64,000 nucleotides of DNA from Ectobacillus polymachus (GCF_048159605.1 NZ_JBLREB010000001.1:310001-374000); one strand, 5' to 3'. Counted from the stretch's first letter, positions 33,395 through 42,308 are shown. Translations and numbers: made by a program. The notes: generated by a model not told the origin, from the letters alone.

Positions 33395-34630
33395 CTAAAC
33401 AGGAATGGTTAAAAGAAAAGTGGTTCCTTTTCCTTTTTCACTCTCTACATCAATTTTACCGTTCACTTTATTTATTGTACTATACACCATGAGCATTCCA
33501 AGGCCTGTTCCTTCTTTTTTCGTAGAATAATAGGGTTTTCCTAAACGTAAAATTTCCTCTTTCGTCATTCCAATCCCCGTATCTTTTATTTTAATCACAA
33601 TGTTTTTCTTTTGTTCTGAAACATCAATGGTAAGGATACCGCCTTGTTCTCTCATCGCTTCTACTGCATTTTTATATAAATTCAGTAAACACTGCTGTAT
33701 TTGATTTTTATCATATTGAAAAAAAAGAGTGTTAGTAAAGCTATATTGGATGTCTACATGATACATGTTTGCATAAGGTGTAATGATGTTTTTTACATAC
33801 TCTGTTTCATCCTTTAAATTTGAATATATCATGTTTTCAGATTGAGGCTTAGCGAAAGCTAGAAAATCACTTACAATTTGTTCCGCTCGTTTTAATTCTA
33901 GTAATGAAAACTCTATATACTTCTTATCTTCCTTCGCCATTGTCTTTGATTGATTTAATAGCTGAAGAAATCCGCTTGTAACGGTAAGAGGGTTTCGAAT
34001 TTCATGTGAAACACTAGCTGATAGCTCACTGATTACATTTAATCTTTCTGCATGTAATAAGGATTCACGTCTTTTCATATTTGCAATAATCTTCTCAATT
34101 AAAATCATAATAATGACCGTGCCAATAACGAGGGTACTTAAAGTATAGAAAGTTAAAGTCCAGAATTCCTTGTTTAATGCAGGTATAAAGAAAACAAGGC
34201 TAGTAAGGTAGAGAACTGCCGTTAAAATAGATGCGACTACTGCTATTAGAGTTCGTCGCTTAGGGTTTTGTTTTATAAACAACTTATTTAGTAATGGTGC
34301 GAAAATAAACATAAAGGTAGAAAAAATAAGAGAGTTAATGATACCTGCCCCGCCAATAAAAAAACGAACGACATTTAACGTAATATAAAGCGGAAAGGAA
34401 TATTTGTATCCCCCGTAAAGTGCAGCAAGTAAGAAAGGGATGTATCGTAAATCAACTAGAAAGCCAATTGATAATTTTATAGGAAATGCCATGCAAAGAG
34501 TCATTGTAATCGATGCAAGAAATGAAAGAATATACTTGTTATAAGAATAAGGTCTATTTTCAAAGAATAGAAGAAAAATTAAGACCGGGAAAAGAAGAAA
34601 AAGAAAATTTAAAAGAAACGATTCAATCAA
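33395..34630 (-). CDS. Orphan sensor histidine kinase (5TM, KinB-like)
   Basis: This 411-residue membrane kinase has six predicted helices (residues 1-185) resembling the 5TMR-LYT input module, including IPFLLAALYGGYKYSFPLY. The H-box is SASVSHEIRNPLTVTSGFLQL. The N box is QCLLNLYKNAVEAM, G1 is DTGIGMTKEEI and G2 is GTGLGM. No response regulator gene is adjacent. Orphan kinases of this shape in Bacillus often feed the sporulation phosphorelay, so a KinB-like role is plausible. It converges with the P-loop gene with 17 bases between. Confidence 0.9.
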   Translation of the reverse strand: MIESFLLNFLFLLFPVLIFLLFFENRPYSYNKYILSFLASITMTLCMAFPIKLSIGFLVDLRYIPFLLAALYGGYKYSFPLYITLNVVRFFIGGAGIINSLIFSTFMFIFAPLLNKLFIKQNPKRRTLIAVVASILTAVLYLTSLVFFIPALNKEFWTLTFYTLSTLVIGTVIIMILIEKIIANMKRRESLLHAERLNVISELSASVSHEIRNPLTVTSGFLQLLNQSKTMAKEDKKYIEFSLLELKRAEQIVSDFLAFAKPQSENMIYSNLKDETEYVKNIITPYANMYHVDIQYSFTNTLFFQYDKNQIQQCLLNLYKNAVEAMREQGGILTIDVSEQKKNIVIKIKDTGIGMTKEEILRLGKPYYSTKKEGTGLGMLMVYSTINKVNGKIDVESEKGKGTTFLLTIPV

Positions 34631-34871
34631 TGTGCGACTCCTTTCATGGCTGCTTTAAAGTTAGCGTAGTAGGGTATTTCTGTGGGATTACCAAAGTAAT
34701 ACATTATATTATAATAGATTTTAGGAAATAATGGAAGGAAAACCAATAGTTATTACGTTAGTGAGACTATGGTAGGAGTGTAGTCTTCCATCCGTCTAAT
34801 ACCAACAGTAAACGAATATTTAATAGTCCAATAACATATGAAGTATAGGAGAGATTGAATTATTTTTTAGA

Positions 34872-34966
34872 TTTATCCTGCTATTTAAGGGCAATAAGAC
34901 CCCCACTTCAAGGTTTAGGGAAATTGGAAAAGTAAGTGAGGGAAGTTTCACTTTATCTTGAAAGGG
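34872..34966. repeat. bcr1-like repeat, internally deleted copy
   Basis: This 95-bp copy is bounded on both sides by TTTAT (34872-34876 and 34962-34966). It keeps the left part (GGGCAATAAGACCCCCACTTC...GGAAAAGTAAGTG) and the right end (GGGAAGTTTCAC) of the copy at 32325-32470 but lacks the middle, including the CCCTCGGTGGG hairpin. It overlaps the only usable start of the next gene. Confidence 0.7.
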
Positions 34967-35448
34967 AGGGACTCAAGATAACTGAGGATATATATGTTAC
35001 AAATGCAGGTGGTGTTCCGTCTTTACAAGCGGGTTTATTATCAAATCGCCCCAATAAAGCTGCAATAGGAAGCCTATATTTAGATACGAGAAATCGAGTT
35101 TTCTATCGCTATAACGGGAAAAAATGGGAATGGATTATTACTCCAATAAACATTGTTTCTAAAGAAAGACCAGTACCACCAAGACCAATGCAGACGAGTA
35201 ATGTATTATACTTTACATATTCAGACGGTCAAAAAATTGTGTATACAGATCAGGATGGTTTAGCGGAATATGGTTCAACTCATATATTGGCACCAACTGA
35301 AGTATCTTATATTAATTTTTTTATTAATGGAATGCTCCAACCTACTGTTAACTATGAGGTTGAGAAAGGGAAATTAACTTTACTAACAGAGAATGCTCCA
35401 ATGGATGGGGTACTTATGATCCTTCAATTTATTACAATTTATACATGA
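34936..35448 (+). CDS. DUF4183 family protein, N-terminus uncertain
   Basis: The frame encodes up to 170 residues. The C-terminal half (VLYFTYSDGQKIVYTDQDG, SYINFFINGMLQPTVNYEV, LMILQFITIYT) is a DUF4183 domain as found in spore-former surface proteins. The N-terminal part (IYVTNAGGVPSLQAG, SLYLDTRNRVFYRYNGKKWEW) looks like a short phage-tail/collagen-associated module. The only conventional in-frame start, GTG 34936, lies inside the bcr1-like repeat. A good ribosome site AAAGGGAGGG (34971-34980) is followed by no ATG/GTG/TTG in frame. The gene may have lost its true start. Confidence 0.6.
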   Translation: MREVSLYLEREGLKITEDIYVTNAGGVPSLQAGLLSNRPNKAAIGSLYLDTRNRVFYRYNGKKWEWIITPINIVSKERPVPPRPMQTSNVLYFTYSDGQKIVYTDQDGLAEYGSTHILAPTEVSYINFFINGMLQPTVNYEVEKGKLTLLTENAPMDGVLMILQFITIYT

Positions 35449-35451
35449 ACG

Positions 35452-35485
35452 GAAAAAGTCCCTGTAGAAGGAACTTTTTTCGTTT
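35452..35485. terminator. Convergent terminator
   Basis: AAAAAGTCCC and a pairing GGAACTTTTTT with loop TGTAGAA lie between two converging DUF4183 genes. Confidence 0.7.
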
Positions 35486-35494
35486 TTGTACTTT

Positions 35495-35878
35495 TTAGGT
35501 TGTTACAGTTATTGTAGAAGATGGTGCATACGTTACGATTTCTAACACTACAGGAGTGCTAGCTGGAATGCCAGATCCACCTGCTGGTACATTAATAGCG
35601 AGTGAACCAACACCTGTTATACCTGGAGTATATGTGGAAATACCCTCCATTTGCAGAACACCATTAATATAAACATTAAAGTAACTATTATTGGTTGGTA
35701 ATGTAGGAAGTGTAGTTACTGCGGTACCAGTATCATTTAGAAAACTTGCTGCATCAATAGATAATGTTGCTCCAGCAGCAGTTGACGTAGTAGTGACATA
35801 AAAAAATCTTGAATCTGTTGGGACAACTTCGGTTGTAGTAGAAGCAGCAACGAGAATTTTCATAAGTTGAAGTGCCAT
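35495..35878 (-). CDS. DUF4183 family protein
   Basis: This 127-residue protein starts MALQLMKILVAASTTTEVVP and is rich in Thr, Ser and Ala. It has beta-strand blocks SRFFYVTTTSTAAGATLSI, NSYFNVYINGVLQMEG and VVLEIVTY, the DUF4183 pattern. Members occur in spore-forming bacteria next to collagen-like or exosporium genes. The ATG follows AGGAGGTAAA. It converges on another DUF4183 gene. A spore-surface role is inferred. Confidence 0.8.
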   Translation of the reverse strand: MALQLMKILVAASTTTEVVPTDSRFFYVTTTSTAAGATLSIDAASFLNDTGTAVTTLPTLPTNNSYFNVYINGVLQMEGISTYTPGITGVGSLAINVPAGGSGIPASTPVVLEIVTYAPSSTITVTT

Positions 35879-36086
35879 GTTTTACCTCCTTTTCAGAAAA
35901 TAGTTTATTACAATTCTTATACTATGACTTTGTAATATGGAATGAATGAGGTAAAACTCTATTTTTTGAAAAATCAACTCATATTTTGCAGACTGAAATA
36001 AGTAAATAAGCCTTAATGTAGGTAGGAAGATCGCCAATCTACTACTGAAGAATATTAAAGGAAGCGTTTCGTTCAAGAATAAAGTT

Positions 36087-36130
36087 AAAGGAAGGTTTAG
36101 TAGAGGTAAAATATGTACCTTCCTTTTACT
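36087..36130. terminator. Terminator after the MerR gene
   Basis: AAAGGAAGGT (36087-36096) and ACCTTCCTTT (36117-36126) pair perfectly. The poly-T side lies on either strand. Confidence 0.6.
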
Positions 36131-36156
36131 TTCTTATATACAGTTTTCTAACGAAT

Positions 36157-37029
36157 TCATGGGTTTAAAGCCTTCACCTTTCCTCCGCCTGTAGATTCAG
36201 CTACTCGGATTTTTATTTCGACCATAAATTCTTCTTCTTGATGCGGAGAATAATGAATGGGTACGGCTGAATCGTATACATCACTAATTACTGTTAACTG
36301 ATGGTCGGTAATATACTTGATCAGCTTTTGGATGTTCGGAAAATAATGTTCGGGTGAAAAAATATACGCAATACATACGTATGTACCTTTAGGAATCGTT
36401 GTGACTTCCATATCTGGCGTGAGTGATGCAATTTGTTTATTTGTTAAAACAGGTGTAAATATATGCCGATACGTAATTTCATCAACATGGTTGTAATGCT
36501 GAAATGAGAACGTAGCACCATAACTACTATTCATAAAGCCATCTGTTGACTCGACAGTTTTCATCAGCTTACTGTACGAGGCATTAAATATATATTCAGG
36601 CGTTAATCCATCTGCCTTTGTCTGGATAATACGTATTTCTTCTTCATCTAAAAGAAACACTTCACCAAGGACAGGATATTCTTTCTGCCTTTGCATTTGC
36701 TTTTTGATATTCGTAATATTTTGTTTAATTTCCAATAAATAATCGAGTTTCTGCCTTACTCGTTTTTCTTGTTCCGTTAAAAAAACGAATAAATCATCTG
36801 TCTTTAATTCTTGCGCTTTTTTAATTTCTTCTAAAGGTGTTCCAATATATTTCAGTGATTTGATTAGGGCCAGTCGGTAAAGCTGTGAGTCATTGTAATA
36901 GCGATAGTTTGTTTCTGGATCAATATAAGCAGGTTTAAATAAGTCGATTTTATCGTAATAATGAAGAGCTTTAATTGAGACATTCGCTAGTTTTGATACT
37001 TCCCCGATCGTGTATAATGTTTCCTTCAT
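36157..37029 (-). CDS. MerR-family regulator with GyrI-like effector domain (BmrR-like)
   Basis: This 290-residue regulator has the MerR winged helix at residues 1-70 (YTIGEVSKLANVSIKALHYYDKIDLFKPA), a coiled-coil dimer helix (about 75-118) and a C-terminal GyrI/BmrR-type multidrug-binding domain (roughly 125-290). It follows the MFS efflux gene on the same strand, the order of B. subtilis bmr-bmrR. A MerR-type promoter with a 19-base spacer lies upstream of the MFS gene. It probably activates efflux when a drug binds. Confidence 0.88.
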   Translation of the reverse strand: MKETLYTIGEVSKLANVSIKALHYYDKIDLFKPAYIDPETNYRYYNDSQLYRLALIKSLKYIGTPLEEIKKAQELKTDDLFVFLTEQEKRVRQKLDYLLEIKQNITNIKKQMQRQKEYPVLGEVFLLDEEEIRIIQTKADGLTPEYIFNASYSKLMKTVESTDGFMNSSYGATFSFQHYNHVDEITYRHIFTPVLTNKQIASLTPDMEVTTIPKGTYVCIAYIFSPEHYFPNIQKLIKYITDHQLTVISDVYDSAVPIHYSPHQEEEFMVEIKIRVAESTGGGKVKALNP

Positions 37030-37104
37030 TTCATCACTTCCTTACACTAAGTATAATAAGAAAGAGAACGCTTTGCAGCAAACAAAGAATACACTTAAGC
37101 TTAC

Positions 37105-38277
37105 TTAATTTGCTCTAGCTTTTATATGTGCTGGCACTTTCCAAGCGAGTGCTAACCCAACACCTACTACTAAGGTAATTGTTGCAAAATAGAATGGGTA
37201 GTTTACATTCATATCGAATAAAGCTCCCCCAATAATAGGTCCAAATACGTTACCGATACTTGTAAACATCGAGTTCATGCCGCCAACAAATCCTTGTTCA
37301 TCACCAGCAATTTTAGATAAATACGTTGTGACAGCTGGTCGTATTAAATCAAATCCAACAAATACAATAATTGTAACAAGTAAAATCGTATAATATGATT
37401 GCACGATTGTTACTAAAAATACAAGTACCGTCGAGAAAATTAAGCTATAACGAATTAAGCGAATTTCACCAAACCATTTCGTAAAGCGGTCAAATAAGAC
37501 AACTTGTACAATTGCCCCTATAATGGCACCACCGGTAATGGCAAAAGCAATATCTTTCGGTGTGAAGCCGAATTTATGATCGACAAATAAAGCAAATAGC
37601 GATTCAAAAGCCGCTAACCCAAAAGATGAGATTAAAATAATCATAAACGCAATAAAATACATCGGTGAAAAAATACGTTTCATCCCTGTTTTTTGCTCTG
37701 CTGCTGTTTCATTTTCAGGATTTCGCTCTGGTTCACGAAGCGTGATGACAGATAAAATCGCTGAAAATAACGCGAAGGCTGCGGCAAAGAAGAATGGTAA
37801 GCGAGAATCAATCTCTGCTAAAAAACCCCCAATACCTGGTCCAACAATGAAACCTGCCGAAATAGATGCAGACATATAACCCAATGCCTTTGACCGTGTT
37901 TGAATCGTTGTAGTATCTGCGATAAATGCTGTTACAGCTGGCATGATGAACGCTGCACTAACACCGCCAAGCATTCGCGAAATAAACAGTACTCCAACAT
38001 TTTCTCCGATACCGAATAAAAACTCTGACAAACTAAAGAATAATAGGCCAATAATGATCATTCTTTTACGTCCGAATCGATCCGCCCACCGGCCTGCAAT
38101 AGGGGAGACAATTAATTGTGTGACAGCGAACGTTGCCACCATATATCCGACAATCGATCCAGATAAATGTAATTCATCCATGATTGTAGGTGTAACTGGA
38201 ATAACAAGTCCAATTCCTAAAAAAGCAATAAACAAGTTCATCAATAATATAGCTAATGTCATGTTTGGTCTTTGCAT
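37105..38277 (-). CDS. MFS multidrug efflux transporter (Bmr/NorA-like)
   Basis: This 390-residue proton-driven exporter has 12 helices. The loop motif A GRWADRFGRKRMI (between helices 2 and 3) and motif C SAGFIVGPGIGGFLAE (helix 5) are the marks of drug:H+ antiporters of the DHA1 family, close to Bmr, Blt and NorA. ATG 38277 is preferred because AAAAAGGAG precedes it. The frame extends upstream through the promoter. Transcribed from the MerR-type promoter at 38315-38345. Confidence 0.9.
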   Translation of the reverse strand: MQRPNMTLAILLMNLFIAFLGIGLVIPVTPTIMDELHLSGSIVGYMVATFAVTQLIVSPIAGRWADRFGRKRMIIIGLLFFSLSEFLFGIGENVGVLFISRMLGGVSAAFIMPAVTAFIADTTTIQTRSKALGYMSASISAGFIVGPGIGGFLAEIDSRLPFFFAAAFALFSAILSVITLREPERNPENETAAEQKTGMKRIFSPMYFIAFMIILISSFGLAAFESLFALFVDHKFGFTPKDIAFAITGGAIIGAIVQVVLFDRFTKWFGEIRLIRYSLIFSTVLVFLVTIVQSYYTILLVTIIVFVGFDLIRPAVTTYLSKIAGDEQGFVGGMNSMFTSIGNVFGPIIGGALFDMNVNYPFYFATITLVVGVGLALAWKVPAHIKARAN

Positions 38278-38314
38278 GATGTTTCTCCTTTTTCTTACTA
38301 AACGTATAAAACAC

Positions 38315-38345
38315 AATATAAAGTCTCCCCTTGGAGGAGAGTCAA
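38315..38345 (-). promoter_or_regulatory. MerR-type promoter/operator (19-bp spacer)
   Basis: On the minus strand TTGACT and TATATT are separated by 19 bases, two more than optimum. The spacer holds a near-perfect dyad around CTCCTCCAAGGGGAG. This is the geometry of BmrR-controlled promoters, where the drug-bound regulator untwists the DNA to align the -35 and -10. Confidence 0.85.
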
Positions 38346-38384
38346 TGGGAAAGCACTTCATTTTGATCTAATGTATCTTGTACA

Positions 38385-38412
38385 ACGAAAACCACCGGCT
38401 AGGCCGATGGTT
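38385..38412 (-). terminator. Terminator after the ZIP transporter gene
   Basis: On the minus strand ACCATCGGC and GCCGGTGGT (one wobble) are followed by TTTT. It lies just past the ZIP gene stop at 38434. Confidence 0.65.
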
Positions 38413-38433
38413 CAATAAGCTTAATTTTCTTTT

Positions 38434-39168
38434 TTAGTGATGCATGAGAAATTCGAATATCTTCACAATTACTAAACCTGCTGATGCAAAAATACTGAAG
38501 GAAAACAAGGTCATATTTTGTTTAGCTTTCCACAACATCTCGCTAATAGCTATGTATCCCAACATTCCTATGGCACTACCCATAATAACACTTTCTAAAT
38601 GCTTGACCTCGTTTTGCACGAATCCCCCTAACATTGTTCCTGCTCCTAATACAACAGATAATAAAAAAATCATTACAAGAAATGGTGCAAGCTTAGACTG
38701 AGTAAATAAAAATGGTACCATAAGACTTAATCCTTCTGGAATATGGTGAAAAATGATAGCGAGCAATAACGAAGATGAAACCTCATTATTACTTGTTAGA
38801 GCTGAACCAATTGCTATTCCTGTAGGTATATTATGAATACAAATGGCCAGTGATAAAAATCCAAAGGCTTGCAAGGCTTGCTGATTTTCGTCTCTTACTT
38901 TGTTTCCGTGAAAGAGAGTATGAATTAGCATCATAAACAAAAAACCGATTCCTACTCCTAACACAGGACCAATGGGAGGTTGTTCTGAAAATGTCTCGGG
39001 TATAAGTTCTAAACATAGTATTCCCGCTAACACCCCGCCACAAAATGCATACAAGCTATACATTTTTTCTTCTAACACTTGTTTCGTAACTATTCCTATC
39101 GTTCCACCTAAAAACAATCCTCCAAATGAAAATACGGTTACCATAAAGGGGATTATATAAATTTCCAT
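38434..39168 (-). CDS. ZIP-family metal transporter
   Basis: This 244-residue membrane protein has eight predicted helices. The ZIP metal-site motifs are present in helix 4 (HNIPTGIAIG) and helix 5 (HHIPEGLSLM). A His-containing cytosolic loop (IHTLFHGNKVRDEN) precedes them. ZIP proteins move Zn2+ or other divalent metals into the cytoplasm. It is divergent from the XRE-DUF1232 gene and close to an NRAMP-related transporter, which makes a small metal-transport neighbourhood. Metal specificity unknown. Confidence 0.88.
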   Translation of the reverse strand: MEIYIIPFMVTVFSFGGLFLGGTIGIVTKQVLEEKMYSLYAFCGGVLAGILCLELIPETFSEQPPIGPVLGVGIGFLFMMLIHTLFHGNKVRDENQQALQAFGFLSLAICIHNIPTGIAIGSALTSNNEVSSSLLLAIIFHHIPEGLSLMVPFLFTQSKLAPFLVMIFLLSVVLGAGTMLGGFVQNEVKHLESVIMGSAIGMLGYIAISEMLWKAKQNMTLFSFSIFASAGLVIVKIFEFLMHH

Positions 39169-39403
39169 TTATTCACTCTCCGTATATCTTTTCTTATACT
39201 ATCCTATTCTCACTAGATGTCTGATAGTCCAAGCACTTTCTATATTGCACTTGAATGCATCAGAAATGACTGATGGTTTAGCTTTTATGTCAGTTTACAA
39301 AGATCATCTATCTACTAATTGGAATACTTTTCCTCGTTCTTTACATAAACTGTTGATAAAACCTCAACAAAATGATGAATCAGAAAATGAAAGGATGAAC
39401 AGG

Positions 39404-40039
39404 ATGTCAGAGAATCATAAAGAGAATGACCTTGGGATGCTACTAAAGTCATTATTAAAGAAACATGCGTTATCTATGCGTAAACTAAGTGCAATCACGG
39501 GAATCGACACAGCAACCATCTCACGAATCATAAACGGGAAACAACAAGCAAAATTAGAGCACTTACAACAATTTGCTTCTCACTTAAACATACCTCTTGG
39601 AAAATTAATTGAAGCTGCTGGTTTTGAGATTAGTAGAGAAGCAGATCCACAATCAGATCCTTCTAATTTAGTAGATATTCAAAAAATTCTTGCCTCCATT
39701 CAATTAGTTGATACTGAGTTTACGATAGCTCGTGTCGAACAGGAATTAGCCAAATACGAACAATATGCCCAAACGGAAGAAGGACATCAATTGATTTGTA
39801 AGGACTTTCAAACAAAAATTGAACAAAATGGTAGCGTAGGTCCATTAATTGAACAGTTAAAGCAACTATATATACAATATTGTGATGATAAGACTTCAAC
39901 AAGTGAACGTACCATAATCGGAAGTGCTTTGCTATATTTTATCTTATCGGTCGATATTATTCCTGACTATATATTTCCAATTGGGTATTTGGATGATGCA
40001 ATTGCTATTCAACTCGTGTTAAATCGTCTCGGACAATAA
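39404..40039 (+). CDS. XRE-type regulator fused to DUF1232
   Basis: This 211-residue protein has an N-terminal helix-turn-helix of the XRE/Cro type (MLLKSLLKKHALSMRKLSAITGIDTATISRIINGKQQAKLEHL), a helical linker, and a C-terminal DUF1232 segment (GSALLYFILSVDIIPDYIFPIGYLDDA) like YkvA. DUF1232 is a short membrane-associated motif, so this may be a membrane-tethered regulator. ATG 39404 is chosen for AAAGG at nine bases. The frame is open for 53 codons upstream. It precedes the NRAMP-related gene by about 110 bases and may control it. Confidence 0.8.
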   Translation: MSENHKENDLGMLLKSLLKKHALSMRKLSAITGIDTATISRIINGKQQAKLEHLQQFASHLNIPLGKLIEAAGFEISREADPQSDPSNLVDIQKILASIQLVDTEFTIARVEQELAKYEQYAQTEEGHQLICKDFQTKIEQNGSVGPLIEQLKQLYIQYCDDKTSTSERTIIGSALLYFILSVDIIPDYIFPIGYLDDAIAIQLVLNRLGQ

Positions 40040-40148
40040 CTAAAGTGTTTCTTTCTTTTCAACATTTGTTGATGATCATGCACATTCTTCAACACCTAAG
40101 AATACATTACTGATGAATTTAATAATTAGTAAGGATGTGTATTCAATT

Positions 40149-41456
40149 ATGAGTAAATCAGTAACTGTTTCAGATACAAATCCAAAGTTTCATTCTGTTG
40201 TTACGAGTCGGAAAACAGGATGGAAACGGTATTTAATGATTATGTGGGCCCTAATGGGACCAGGATTTATCGCAGCGATGGCCGATAATGATGCGGGAGG
40301 AATCATTTCTTACACCGTAACAGGAGCAAAATTTGGTATAGGTTTGTTTATCCCCTTAATCATTTGTCTTGCACCTCTTACATTTACTATTCAAGAGATG
40401 AGCATGCGCCTTAGCGCAGTAACGCAAGAAGGCTTTTCCCGGCTGGCTTTAAAACGATATGGGAAATTCTGGGGTTATTATCACATTAGTACTCTTGCCT
40501 TCGAGAATCTATTGACATTGATTACCGAGTTTATTGGAATGACAGCTGGACTTATGATGTTAGGGATCCCTTTTTGGATTAGCGACATGATTAGTTTATT
40601 ACTTATCGTTTGTTTCGTTTTATTTACCGGATACTGGACAAAAGAACGGATTGCACTAATTGTTGGCTTACTCAACATCGTTTTTCTCGTAATAGCAGCT
40701 ATGACACAGCCTAGTATGGCTGAAATTGGCCACGCATTTGCTACATGGAATGTTCCTCATGATCAACAAGACGGTCTGATTTGGTTCATTATTGCAACGA
40801 TCGGAAATGCGATTGCCCCGTGGATGATTTTCTTTCAAGGGAGTGGCACGATTGATAAAGGGGTTACTTCACGATACTTACGGCTAGGCCGAATTGACAC
40901 AGCAATTGGTTGTATCGTTCAAGTAGTAATTGCAGCAGGAGCCATTATCATCGGTGCCTCTCTCTTTGGTCAGGTTCAAGATATAGGGAATGCAGGTCCA
41001 TCTGATATTATTAGTTCCCTTGATAGTGCGGTAGGACGGTGGCCTGCTATCCTCTTTGGTCTCGGTTTATTCAATACTGGTTTTCTAGCCTCTATAACTA
41101 TATCTTTGTCTTCCTCTTGGAGTATTGCTGAATTATTTGGCTGGTCTAAAAGCCTCAATGATAAAATCCATCAAGCACCGAAATTTTATGCCATCTATAT
41201 TGGAAGTCTCGTTCTCGCTGCACTTTCCATCCTACTACCGAATTTACCTTTGAATCTTATTGCAGTCATCACCCAAGTAATCGGTGGAATTCTGATGGCA
41301 CCGCTGCTTATTTTCTTAGTATTAATGACAAGTGATAAAAAATTGATGGGACAATACAGAAGCAGGCTGTTCGGTAGAATATGGGGATGGACGATGGTTG
41401 CATTGCTCATAGGATTGTCAATCGCTACATTCTGGCAGACGTTTACAAATCTTTAA
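40149..41456 (+). CDS. NRAMP-related divalent cation transporter with altered metal site
   Basis: This 435-residue protein has about 11 helices and the NRAMP fold. The helix-1 motif is MADNDAGG (residues 44-51) where true NRAMPs have DPGN. The helix-6 motif is GNAIAPWMIFFQGS where MntH has VMPHAIYLHSS, so the metal-binding Met is replaced by Ala. The NRMT subgroup of Mg2+ transporters also lacks the Met ligand. A magnesium-type or other hard-cation substrate is therefore possible. ATG 40149 is preferred. ATG 40113 lacks a ribosome site. Confidence 0.82.
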   Translation: MSKSVTVSDTNPKFHSVVTSRKTGWKRYLMIMWALMGPGFIAAMADNDAGGIISYTVTGAKFGIGLFIPLIICLAPLTFTIQEMSMRLSAVTQEGFSRLALKRYGKFWGYYHISTLAFENLLTLITEFIGMTAGLMMLGIPFWISDMISLLLIVCFVLFTGYWTKERIALIVGLLNIVFLVIAAMTQPSMAEIGHAFATWNVPHDQQDGLIWFIIATIGNAIAPWMIFFQGSGTIDKGVTSRYLRLGRIDTAIGCIVQVVIAAGAIIIGASLFGQVQDIGNAGPSDIISSLDSAVGRWPAILFGLGLFNTGFLASITISLSSSWSIAELFGWSKSLNDKIHQAPKFYAIYIGSLVLAALSILLPNLPLNLIAVITQVIGGILMAPLLIFLVLMTSDKKLMGQYRSRLFGRIWGWTMVALLIGLSIATFWQTFTNL

Positions 41457-41483
41457 CAATCAACAACAATTGACTTGTTCTTG

Positions 41484-41536
41484 AAAATAGATGACACAAC
41501 ATTTATTATAAAAATAGATAATGTGTCATCTATTTT
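41484..41536 (+). promoter_or_regulatory. Two adjacent copies of a MarR-type palindrome
   Basis: Sites at 41484-41509 and 41511-41536 fit AAAATA-n-ATGA-n4-TCAT-n-TATTTT with few mismatches. The outer halves, AAAATAGATGACACA and TGTGTCATCTATTTT, are perfect complements 23 bases apart. Confidence 0.7.
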
Positions 41537-41606
41537 AATAGAGATATATCCTTATTCACTCATAAGGCCATGTAATAGAAGTGTTAGTTTTGAAAATAAT
41601 TATTTC

Positions 41607-41632
41607 AAAATAGATGACACATCATGTATTTT
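41607..41632 (+). promoter_or_regulatory. Third copy of the palindrome, before the oxidoreductase gene
   Basis: AAAATA-G-ATGA-CACA-TCAT-G-TATTTT is a full-length match to the shared palindrome. It ends 24 bases before the start codon at 41656, so bound protein would block transcription. Confidence 0.75.
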
Positions 41633-41655
41633 GCAAAACCAAAGGAGTAGTGAAG

Positions 41656-42231
41656 ATGAATGTACTAATCGTTTATGCGCACCCTAATCCCAAAAGTTTT
41701 AATCACGCCGTATTAGAAAAAGTAAAGCAAGGACTTCAAGAAGCTAACCATACTTTTACCGTTATCGATTTGTATGAAGATCAATTTAATCCCGTCCTAA
41801 AGTTTGATGAGAACTTTAAAAGAAGAAATTTAAAGGATGATCCGGAAACAGAATGGTATCGTACACAACTGAAACAGGCAGATCACTATATTTTTATTTA
41901 TCCCATCTGGTGGTCTGGTATGCCTGCAATCCTAAAAGGCTTCTTCGACCGGGTGTTTGCATCTGGCTTTGCCTACGTCTATGAAGGGGTGATGCCAAAA
42001 GGATTGTTAGTAGGAAAATCTTCATGGGTTATCTATTCACTCGATTCTCCATCTTGGTTTGAAAGATTAATTCGCGGAAGTGTCGAATGGAAAGTAATCA
42101 AGTCTTCTATTCTCAATTTTTGCGGTATTCGTTCTGTGAAGAGAATGATGTTTGCAGGAGTAAAAGGAAGTAGTATCGATAAAAGAGAAAAGTGGTTGGA
42201 ATATGTATATCGACAAGCGAAGCAGCTTTAA
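41656..42231 (+). CDS. NAD(P)H-dependent quinone oxidoreductase (flavodoxin-like)
   Basis: This 191-residue FMN/FAD enzyme of the NQO1/MdaB/KefF type has N-terminal NVLIVYAHPNPKSFNHAVLEKV (the phosphate loop) and FIYPIWWSGMPAILKGFFDRVF (the flavin and active-site segment). It probably reduces quinones or electrophiles by two electrons. ATG 41656 follows AAAGGAG. Three copies of a palindrome precede it, and the MarR gene to its right, facing it, has a fourth. This suggests induction by quinone or electrophile stress. Confidence 0.88.
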   Translation: MNVLIVYAHPNPKSFNHAVLEKVKQGLQEANHTFTVIDLYEDQFNPVLKFDENFKRRNLKDDPETEWYRTQLKQADHYIFIYPIWWSGMPAILKGFFDRVFASGFAYVYEGVMPKGLLVGKSSWVIYSLDSPSWFERLIRGSVEWKVIKSSILNFCGIRSVKRMMFAGVKGSSIDKREKWLEYVYRQAKQL

Positions 42232-42266
42232 TATTTGTAAAAGAAAGTAGTAGCTAAGAAAAACAG

Positions 42267-42308
42267 AAGGAGAATTTTCAGGCATCCTATTTCGAGCATA
42301 CTCTCCTT
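42267..42308. terminator. Convergent terminator
   Basis: AAGGAGA (42267-42273) and TCTCCTT (42302-42308), followed by TTG, lie between the converging oxidoreductase and MarR genes. Weak stem. Confidence 0.45.
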
